Below are positions 29,063 to 34,651 of a DNA stretch of 34,651 nucleotides, piece after piece. Below the pieces are notes generated by a model that was not told the DNA's origin, did no database searches, and worked only from the letters and a program-made list of their open reading frames with translations. Source of the stretch: Bacteroidota bacterium (GTDB lineage: Bacteria > Bacteroidota > Bacteroidia > Bacteroidales > JADFUO01); assembly GCA_030622635.1 (NCBI GenBank), contig JAUXFX010000012.1:1-34651 (forward strand). The letters are read 5' to 3'. The translations under genes and the position numbers were made by a program. How positions within the stretch are numbered: the stretch's first letter is position 1; each line of letters starts with the position of its first letter.

Positions 29063-29782
29063 ATGAAAAACAAAAAAACAATTAAAATTATCTTATTAAG
29101 TTTATTTATCAGCTTGATTTCTTTACCTTATTCTCTTTATTCTCAGGAAGGTGAAGTAGAAGTTACAAACGTTCCGGAATTTTCACCGGAATTTTCACCG
29201 GGATGGGCGATCGGGATAAAACTTGGTACATTTGGCCCCGGCATTGAACTGGTTAAATCATTAAGCCCTTCATTTTGTATCAGAGCCGGTGGAAATTATT
29301 TCGGCTTAAAACATAAAACAACTTACGGAGATTTAGATGTTGACGGAGAGTCAAAATTTAAATTGGGCGCTATTACTCTTTTGGGTGATTGGTTCTTTGC
29401 AAAAAAAATACATTTGACAGCCGGCATTTATTACAATTTTTCAGAGGAAATAATCAAAGGAACTCCGACAAAATCATATTATGTCGGTAAACTACATATA
29501 AATCCTGATGAAATAGGTAACATTGAAATTGTAATAACCCCAAACAAAATTTGTCCTTACCTCGGTATTGGTTTTGGAAAACCAATTTCCGACAGCAAAG
29601 TTGTTTCATTCAATTTTGAAATCGGTGCCATTTATTGGGGTTCACCAAGTACTGATATGACCGCAACAGGCATGATAACACCAACTGCTTCCAAAGAACA
29701 AGAAAAAACAATTGATACCAATATGAGTGATTTTAACTTATATCCTATAATAACTTTTCAATTATCTTTTAAAATATTATAA
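29063..29782 (+). CDS. Predicted outer-membrane beta-barrel protein
   Basis: A 239-residue protein with a signal peptide (about 1-28, ending LYSQ). It then has a short acidic stretch containing a doubled EFSP, and alternating hydrophobic/glycine-rich strands such as GWAIGIKLGTFGPGIEL, FCIRAGGNYFGL, LTAGIYYNFS, CPYLGIGFG and FNFEIGAIYW. The C-terminus ITFQLSFKIL looks like a terminal outer-membrane strand. Together these predict a small 8-10-stranded barrel. I do not recognise a specific family. It starts a two-gene unit with the lipoprotein gene 23 bases downstream. Confidence 0.68.
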   Translation: MKNKKTIKIILLSLFISLISLPYSLYSQEGEVEVTNVPEFSPEFSPGWAIGIKLGTFGPGIELVKSLSPSFCIRAGGNYFGLKHKTTYGDLDVDGESKFKLGAITLLGDWFFAKKIHLTAGIYYNFSEEIIKGTPTKSYYVGKLHINPDEIGNIEIVITPNKICPYLGIGFGKPISDSKVVSFNFEIGAIYWGSPSTDMTATGMITPTASKEQEKTIDTNMSDFNLYPIITFQLSFKIL

Positions 29783-29805
29783 TAACAATTTAAAACTAAT
29801 AAATT

Positions 29806-31431
29806 ATGAAACTAAAAACATTATTTTTTATCAGACTAACAACTGGCTTATTGATAGCCATGGTTTTATTTACTCCATCTTGTAAAAAAGCAACAGATCC
29901 CACAGACGGAGTTAAACTTATTATAAACTTTGATCCAATTAAAACAACCTTTTCCATACAGCTTATTGATGCGAAAACCGGTGAATTAATTGGCTGGGAA
30001 GATGACAAAGTAGTTCAGGTTACTATATCCGGCCCAAATGCAGATGATGTGATTGATAATATCGGTTTGCAGAAATCCAGTTATTCAAGTGTTAAGGGTT
30101 TTCTTAGTCTTGCTTTAGATCCTGGCGTTGTTCCCACAAAAGAGAATCCCGTTACATTTTCAGTTGTTACACATTTGAACGGATACATTAGCACAAGTAA
30201 GAATATAACAATTATAAACGAAGGAAAATTTATGTATGAAATTTATATGGTTGATTTCAACAACCTTCCGAATGGCGTAACAAAAATTGTTGATTATAGT
30301 GGCACAACCGACACGGATGGCAAGGTTACCGATAATATAAATATTTCAACCCCTGGAGGTGATGCAAGATTGTTCATCCCTGCAGGAACAATATTAAAAA
30401 CCGCAGAAGGAGAACCTTTAGCCGGACAATTGGAAATTACACTTATACATTTCAGTAATATGGAAGATGAATCCTTATTAGCATTTCCCGGTGGTCTTAG
30501 TGCTTATGCCACTATGCCGGATGGTTCTGAACAAAATGTATTTTTCTTCTCAGCAGGTTTTGTGTCACTTGATATTTTTGACGGTGACGGAGATGAAGCT
30601 GCAATCGTTGAAGTTAATCCCTTGGAATTAACCGCAGTAGTGCCTGAAGAAACTTATAATTCAGACTCCCAAACAGGCATAGCTGATGGTGATACAATAC
30701 CTTTGTGGAGCTACAATGAAGGAACCGGAGAATGGGCTTATGAAACCGTTGATACAATTATATTAACAAATAAAGGAACTTATGAAGTTACAAGCGAGCT
30801 ATGGCACCTTACCTGGTGGAACTGGGACTGGTGGTGGTGGGAATGGTGGTGCTACGAAGGTTTGCATGTAATTTTTGAAAGTGATGAATATTATTGCGAT
30901 TGTTACTGGTGGCAAGCCGATGCTCGTAACCCATACAACAATACATTATTAATGAGATCATGGTTCCATGCTTGCCATGGTGTACCTGTAGTATTCTGGA
31001 ATGCTCCTGCAAATTTCCCTGTTAATACTTACTATTCAAGCCAATGCTATGGTGTTTATACGGAAACGGATTTTTATTACTACTACAATCTTTGTGCTCC
31101 TGATGTATTATACGTTTATTTTTATGCAGAATCAATGGGAACAACCGTAGATGTGGAAATTACAGGGTTTTGTGCAAGCCATCCTGAAATTATAATCCGT
31201 CCGACTCTTAGCTATTGGGTAAGAAAATCGGATGATTGGTGCTTCAGGTGGTTTGAAGTAATTAATGGCTATGGTGAAATGTGCGGCGTTGAACTCGGTG
31301 AAACTTATATTATCGGTGTTTATGCTGATGGTGAATGGCACGAACATGAATTCCTTGTTGAATATAGCACGTATGTTCAATATAACATTGAATTCCCAAC
31401 GGAAATTTGTTCTGAAGTTTTCGGACTTTAA
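29806..31431 (+). CDS. Lipoprotein with extreme tryptophan-rich segment
   Basis: A 541-residue predicted lipoprotein. The N-terminal helix ends in FTPS-C26-KK, a lipobox-like site followed by KK. The N-terminal half is beta-rich, with IDNIGLQKSSYSSVKGFLSL, GGDARLFIPAGTIL (resembling ZU5- or carboxypeptidase-like beta domains that stabilise surface proteins) and EITLIHFSNMEDESLLAFPGG. Residues 337-348 then contain nine tryptophans in twelve positions (TGG runs at 30814-30849), followed by a Cys/Tyr/Trp-rich stretch (WWCYE, DCYWWQ, DFYYYYN) and a beta-rich C-terminus. No enzyme motif is visible. It is probably exposed on the outer membrane and may work with the barrel encoded just upstream. The gene ends at an intrinsic terminator. 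Confidence 0.65.
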   Translation: MKLKTLFFIRLTTGLLIAMVLFTPSCKKATDPTDGVKLIINFDPIKTTFSIQLIDAKTGELIGWEDDKVVQVTISGPNADDVIDNIGLQKSSYSSVKGFLSLALDPGVVPTKENPVTFSVVTHLNGYISTSKNITIINEGKFMYEIYMVDFNNLPNGVTKIVDYSGTTDTDGKVTDNINISTPGGDARLFIPAGTILKTAEGEPLAGQLEITLIHFSNMEDESLLAFPGGLSAYATMPDGSEQNVFFFSAGFVSLDIFDGDGDEAAIVEVNPLELTAVVPEETYNSDSQTGIADGDTIPLWSYNEGTGEWAYETVDTIILTNKGTYEVTSELWHLTWWNWDWWWWEWWCYEGLHVIFESDEYYCDCYWWQADARNPYNNTLLMRSWFHACHGVPVVFWNAPANFPVNTYYSSQCYGVYTETDFYYYYNLCAPDVLYVYFYAESMGTTVDVEITGFCASHPEIIIRPTLSYWVRKSDDWCFRWFEVINGYGEMCGVELGETYIIGVYADGEWHEHEFLVEYSTYVQYNIEFPTEICSEVFGL

Positions 31432-31447
31432 AGAATAAGTTTATACG

Positions 31448-31476
31448 AAAAAACTCTCCTTTTGGGAGAGTTTTTT
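31448..31476. terminator. Intrinsic terminator, bidirectional
   Basis: A 12-bp stem (AAAAAACTCTCC at 31448-31459 with GGAGAGTTTTTT at 31465-31476) has a 5-base loop and T-tracts on both strands. It lies 16 bases after the lipoprotein stop codon and closes the 29063-31431 unit. On the other strand it would also stop leftward transcription coming past the DUF2147 relic. Confidence 0.88.
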
Positions 31477-31516
31477 ATTTAAACTTTCGGACTTTATGGA
31501 CTGACACTAACTAACA

Positions 31517-31720
31517 TCATTCTACAACCCTTGTCCAGTATGTTGTCCGCCCAATCCATGAAATGCCGATATATCCCCTGATCTTTAATTTATTCAAATT
31601 ATTTTCATCAACAAATTTCATATAACAGCTATATGTTTTCCCGTTTTTAGGATCATATATTGTTTCATCTTCCCATTCATCATCTCCATCAAAAATAAAA
31701 TCATTTAAAATTTTTAGAAT
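31517..31720 (-). pseudogene. C-terminal relic of a DUF2147-family protein
   Basis: On the minus strand, 67 codons without an ATG start, bounded upstream by an in-frame TAA, encode IYDPKNGKTYSC, LNKLKIRGYIGIS and IGRTTYWTRV. This pattern (DPKNGKTY-C, then L-V-RGYIG---GR-Q-W-R) is the hallmark C-terminal half of DUF2147 proteins, which are small lipocalin-like periplasmic proteins. The N-terminal half and signal peptide are absent. It lies directly downstream of, and in the same direction as, the glycosyltransferase gene. It appears to be a 3' remnant of a deleted gene. Confidence 0.7.
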
Positions 31721-31759
31721 TTACGCTGAGCTGAAAAGCTTTTTATAACACCACGTTCT

Positions 31760-32899
31760 TTACTGATCTTCAGGAATATAAAAATACTTACCTCTTCCAT
31801 AAGGAACTTTAATAACTTTTTCGTAGATCAACAGGTGTTGTTTTGCTATTTCGTGCCATTTACGGTTTTTGGTATTTTTTATGATATTATTTTCTAATGT
31901 TTTAGCAAATTTATTATCCGAAAGAATTTTTAAGATATTCTCAACATAATCATCATCATTATATGCAGTAAGCCCTCCTTTTATTTCTTCATTCCAAATC
32001 TTGAAGCTCAATAAATCTGAAGTTACAACAGGAATATGGAAAGCCGAAGCCTGGGCAAGAATTCCACTTTGAGCACCGACTTCATAAGGCATAGGCATTA
32101 CATCAGCAGCACTCAAAATAATATCAAATGTATGTTGTGGAAACTGCCCTCTTAATACCTGTATTTTATCCATTACAGGCGAATGATTAATTAAATCAAA
32201 GAAATATTTCTGATATTCAAAATATTCCAGTCCTCTCATTTTCCCTGCAACTAATAATACAACATCATCCATCTTTTCAGCAATCCTTGGAAAAATTTCA
32301 ACGATTCTATGAAAGCCTTTTGTAGGTCTGAAATATCCTGCAAGCAAAATAACTTTTTTTCCTTCAAGACCTAATAATTTTTTTGCATGAGGATGCCGTT
32401 TACAATCCCTTACACCATGAGGCACTACATAAAATTTATCTTTTCTTTCGGGAAAATATCTTGAAAGAGTTTCTTTCTGATAATTTTCATGAACAATTAT
32501 TGCCGAGCTATTCCTCGTAATACACTCAAGAAGTATATTCTGTGTTCTTGTAAGATCCTCATAAACCGTATGCAAAGTAGTAACAACAGGCATATCAGCA
32601 ATTTTACATCTTAAAATAAAATCAGTTATTTGTATCCCGCTTTCCGAACCGAACAAACCATATTCATGCTGGATATTAATAACATCAGGGGTGAGTTTTG
32701 AAGCCATGTGAAAAAGTTTTATTGAAATATCATTATCCAGAGGAGTATATGTTGGAAAAACATTATGCCCTTCAGCTCCTTCCTGACTAACAACAAGTAC
32801 TTCTTTTTCGCATTCTTTTATTGCATCCGACAAATATTGGGTATATGTAGCTATACCACATTCTGTCGGCGGATAGGTTGAAATATAACATACTCTCAT
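31760..32899 (-). CDS. GT4-type glycosyltransferase
   Basis: A 379-residue cytoplasmic glycosyltransferase with a GT-B fold. The N-terminal domain starts MRVCYISTYPPTECGIATYT, the usual GT4 acceptor-domain pattern with a glycine-rich GIATY loop, and includes NIQHEYGLFG and VTTLHTV. The C-terminal nucleotide-sugar domain includes VVPHGV (158-163), AGYFRPTKGFHRIVE (191-205) and PMPYEVGAQSGILAQASAFHIPVVTS, the conserved donor-binding region. The EYG/HTV and GAQSG patterns resemble transferases near mannosyl and polysaccharide loci. The donor and acceptor are not predictable. It stands alone, divergent from the pseudouridine synthase gene. Confidence 0.85.
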   Translation of the reverse strand: MRVCYISTYPPTECGIATYTQYLSDAIKECEKEVLVVSQEGAEGHNVFPTYTPLDNDISIKLFHMASKLTPDVINIQHEYGLFGSESGIQITDFILRCKIADMPVVTTLHTVYEDLTRTQNILLECITRNSSAIIVHENYQKETLSRYFPERKDKFYVVPHGVRDCKRHPHAKKLLGLEGKKVILLAGYFRPTKGFHRIVEIFPRIAEKMDDVVLLVAGKMRGLEYFEYQKYFFDLINHSPVMDKIQVLRGQFPQHTFDIILSAADVMPMPYEVGAQSGILAQASAFHIPVVTSDLLSFKIWNEEIKGGLTAYNDDDYVENILKILSDNKFAKTLENNIIKNTKNRKWHEIAKQHLLIYEKVIKVPYGRGKYFYIPEDQ

Positions 32900-32976
32900 A
32901 ATAAATTATTTAAAATATTTTTGTAAATATACACTTTTGTAATTAATAATAAAAATTCTGAAATTATTTATTTTAT

Positions 32977-32984
32977 TAATTTTG
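32977..32984 (+). promoter_or_regulatory. -7 promoter box for the pseudouridine synthase gene
   Basis: TAATTTTG fits TAnnTTTG and lies 18 bases before the ATG at 33003. Because it overlaps the alternative TTG start at 32982, it argues for the ATG as the true start. The leader would then be very short. Confidence 0.45.
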
Positions 32985-33002
32985 CAATCAAATATTTATT
33001 TT

Positions 33003-33935
33003 ATGAAAGAACAAAGTAAAGAAAATAAAAGGAAAAGACACGGTGATTTCTCAAAATTTATTAAGAAAAAAAAGCACGAAAAGCTTTATGATAAAGACGA
33101 AAAATCATCAAAAAAAAGAAAATTCAGAGATGAAACAGGGAACTCTGACATCAGGGGAAGAAGATCAAAAGGAAAAAGTCAATTAACAGGTAAAATAAAA
33201 AATAATATTGACAAAAACGATAGTTTAATCCGTTTAAATAAATTTATTGCAAATTCCGGTATTTGCTCCCGGCGTGAAGCTGATAAGCTGATACAAATCG
33301 GCGCAATAAGTGTTAATGGAAAAATCATAACCGAACTCGGAACCAAAATCTCACCTACAGATAAAGTTCAGTATGGAGGCGAAACTTTGTCAACAGAAAA
33401 ACCGGTTTATATTTTATTAAACAAACCAAAAGGATACATTACAACAACCGATGATCCATACGAACGAAAAACAGTTATGATTCTCGTAGAAAAAGCATGT
33501 AAAGAACGCATCTTCCCTGTCGGAAGACTTGACAGAAATACAACCGGCGTGCTACTATTTACAAACGACGGCAAGCTTGCTAAAACACTAACACACCCAA
33601 AACACGAAATAAAAAAAATATACCATGTTGTTCTGAATAAACCCTTATCAACAACAGATATAAAAACTGTTGCAACAGGTATTGAATTGGAAGACGGATT
33701 AATAAAAGTTGATAAAATTGCATACATAGAAGATGGTACTGATAAAACACAAATCGGTATTGAAATCCACTCTGGTAGAAATCGAATAGTAAGAAGAATT
33801 TTTGAAAGTCTTAATTACAAAGTTGTTCGCTTGGACAGGGTGACTTTTGCCGGACTTACAAAAAAAGATACTCCAAGAGGAAAATGGAGGTTTTTAAAAG
33901 ACTATGAAATTAATATACTGAAAATGATCTCATAA
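33003..33935 (+). CDS. rluB: 16S/23S rRNA pseudouridine synthase (RsuA/RluB family)
   Basis: A 310-residue RNA-modifying enzyme. Residues 1-70 are a disordered Lys/Arg-rich extension, common in Bacteroidota members of the family. An S4 RNA-binding domain follows (about 76-123, RLNKFIANSGICSRREADKLI), then the catalytic domain with ILLNKPKGYITT (137-148) and D177 in GRLDRNTTG, the universal catalytic aspartate. GIEIHSGRNRIVRRIFE (252-268) completes the family signature. It isomerises a specific uridine in rRNA; RluB-type 23S modification is more likely than RsuA, but this is not certain. The ATG at 33003 is chosen over the TTG at 32982. The ThpR gene starts 4 bases after its stop, so the two are probably co-transcribed. 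Confidence 0.9.
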   Translation: MKEQSKENKRKRHGDFSKFIKKKKHEKLYDKDEKSSKKRKFRDETGNSDIRGRRSKGKSQLTGKIKNNIDKNDSLIRLNKFIANSGICSRREADKLIQIGAISVNGKIITELGTKISPTDKVQYGGETLSTEKPVYILLNKPKGYITTTDDPYERKTVMILVEKACKERIFPVGRLDRNTTGVLLFTNDGKLAKTLTHPKHEIKKIYHVVLNKPLSTTDIKTVATGIELEDGLIKVDKIAYIEDGTDKTQIGIEIHSGRNRIVRRIFESLNYKVVRLDRVTFAGLTKKDTPRGKWRFLKDYEINILKMIS

Positions 33936-33939
33936 TTAT

Positions 33940-34500
33940 ATGAAAAGAATATTTGCAGCCATTAAAATTTTTCCCGATGAAAATTTCCTGAAATTGTATT
34001 ACCGCTTAAAATCCGGTTTAAAACATGAAAAAATTAAATGGGTTGAACCCGAAAATATTCATATAACTCTTAAATTTTTCGGGGAAACTGAAGAAACCCA
34101 AATTAATTCCATAATAAATGTCTTTAATAAAGCTACTCAAGATTTTAAAAGCTTTAATCCGGAACTTGAAAATGTTGGAATATTCGGCAGTTCATATAAG
34201 CCTAAAGTAATCTGGTTTGGAATTAAAAACAACGAACAATTAATAAAACTTTCAAATTCGGTTAATGAAAATCTAATTCATATCGGCTATATTTCCGACA
34301 GGCAAAATTTTGTTCCTCATCTCACAGTTGCACGAATAAGATTTCTTAATGACAAAAAATTATTCCAGCAAATTATTGACAAAAACAAAACCATAAAAAT
34401 TCAAAAAATAAAAGTTGATAAAATATATCTTTTAGAAAGTATTTTGAAACGCGAAGGACCAATTTATAACGTTATTGAAGAATTTTCATTAATGAAATAA
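33940..34500 (+). CDS. thpR: RNA 2',3'-cyclic phosphodiesterase ThpR (2H family)
   Basis: A 186-residue 2H phosphoesterase. The two HxTx motifs that define the family are H41-I-T43-L and H127-L-T129-V, the latter in FVPHLTVAR. The length matches ThpR (older name LigT). These enzymes open 2',3'-cyclic phosphates to 2'-phosphates and ligate tRNA halves in vitro; the physiological role is unsettled. It is the second gene after the pseudouridine synthase, with a 4-base gap, so both belong to an RNA-processing unit. Confidence 0.92.
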   Translation: MKRIFAAIKIFPDENFLKLYYRLKSGLKHEKIKWVEPENIHITLKFFGETEETQINSIINVFNKATQDFKSFNPELENVGIFGSSYKPKVIWFGIKNNEQLIKLSNSVNENLIHIGYISDRQNFVPHLTVARIRFLNDKKLFQQIIDKNKTIKIQKIKVDKIYLLESILKREGPIYNVIEEFSLMK

Positions 34501-34505
34501 AAAAA

Positions 34506-34542
34506 GGCTTTCCCGGAAGTTTAATAATTTTTCAGGAAAGCC
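34506..34542 (-). terminator. Hairpin terminator for the leftward gene at the window edge
   Basis: GGCTTTCC (34506-34513) pairs with GGAAAGCC (34535-34542) around a 21-base loop. On the minus strand the stem is followed by a T-tract (AAAAAA at 34500-34505 on the plus strand), which fits termination of the gene ending at 34572. It may also end the thpR transcript, but the plus-strand side lacks a T-tract. Confidence 0.7.
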
Positions 34543-34571
34543 ATAAAATCAATATAAAGAACAAATTGCAA

Positions 34572-34651
34572 TTATTCTTTTTTCATGCTCTGTTTTTCAA
34601 TAAAATAATTAATGACCAGCCCTAACCCACCGAACAAAAAGATCATTGAAA
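34572..34651 (-). CDS. C-terminal end of an unidentified membrane protein, partial
   Basis: The last 25 codons of a leftward frame are open to the window edge. They read a hydrophobic segment MIFLFGGLGLVINYF followed by a charged tail IEKQSMKKE and TAA. This suggests a final transmembrane helix with a cytoplasmic tail. Too little is present to name a family. The hairpin at 34506-34542 is correctly placed as its terminator, which supports this being a real gene end. Confidence 0.5.
   Translation of the reverse strand, partial: SMIFLFGGLGLVINYFIEKQSMKKE

Noticed and set aside
32982-33002. TTG start seven codons upstream for the pseudouridine synthase
   Set aside because: The -7 promoter box TAATTTTG overlaps it, and the ATG at 33003 opens directly into the usual Lys-rich extension.

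Overview
The window is AT-rich DNA from a member of the Bacteroidota, most likely an uncultured Bacteroidales-like lineage. Four things point there: many large secreted proteins end in type IX secretion (T9SS) C-terminal sorting domains, starts mostly lack Shine-Dalgarno sequences, several upstream regions carry the Bacteroidota -7 box (TAnnTTTG), and gingipain-like C25 peptidases are present. I see no rRNA, tRNA, CRISPR array, intact insertion sequence or phage gene.

Layout. (1) 1-2433 is a decayed, accessory left edge: a DUF4143-type ATPase pseudogene with an internal deletion, an overlapping VapBC-type toxin-antitoxin pair, an orphan T9SS sorting-domain fragment, a 36-bp perfect palindrome and gene-free DNA. 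(2) 2434-19012 is a run of five co-directional T9SS cargo genes: an M14 zinc carboxypeptidase, two paralogous C25 (gingipain-like) cysteine peptidases on either side of a sialidase-like Asp-box protein, and an Omp28-like thioredoxin-fold protein. The M14 enzyme and both C25 enzymes carry the same extra module, a CARDB-like domain followed by an unidentified Rossmann-like domain. The second C25 enzyme has a C-terminal region resembling that of the sialidase-like neighbour instead of its own paralogue. (3) 19236-21709 holds an NAD-dependent epimerase/dehydratase and, tail to tail with overlapping stop codons, an MltF-like membrane-bound lytic transglycosylase. (4) 21891-28908 is a second T9SS cargo run: a protein built from an internally duplicated propeller-like unit, a truncated caspase-like peptidase relic, an FG-GAP repeat protein, and a C13 (legumain-like) peptidase/beta-helix gene whose single reading frame is interrupted by two in-frame TAG codons. 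(5) 29063-31431 is an outer-membrane barrel candidate followed by a lipoprotein with an exceptional tryptophan run, closed by a good intrinsic terminator. (6) 31517-34651 has a DUF2147 relic, a GT4-type glycosyltransferase, an rRNA pseudouridine synthase paired with the ThpR RNA phosphodiesterase, and the last 25 codons of a leftward gene.

Together the two cargo runs would supply surface-anchored or released enzymes for protein degradation (endopeptidases, a carboxypeptidase, adhesive and propeller domains). No T9SS machinery gene is in the window, so export depends on components elsewhere. Several loci are broken or duplicated (1-908, 1712-1957, 23751-24077, 25606-28908, 31517-31720), which suggests a region under rapid duplication and decay.
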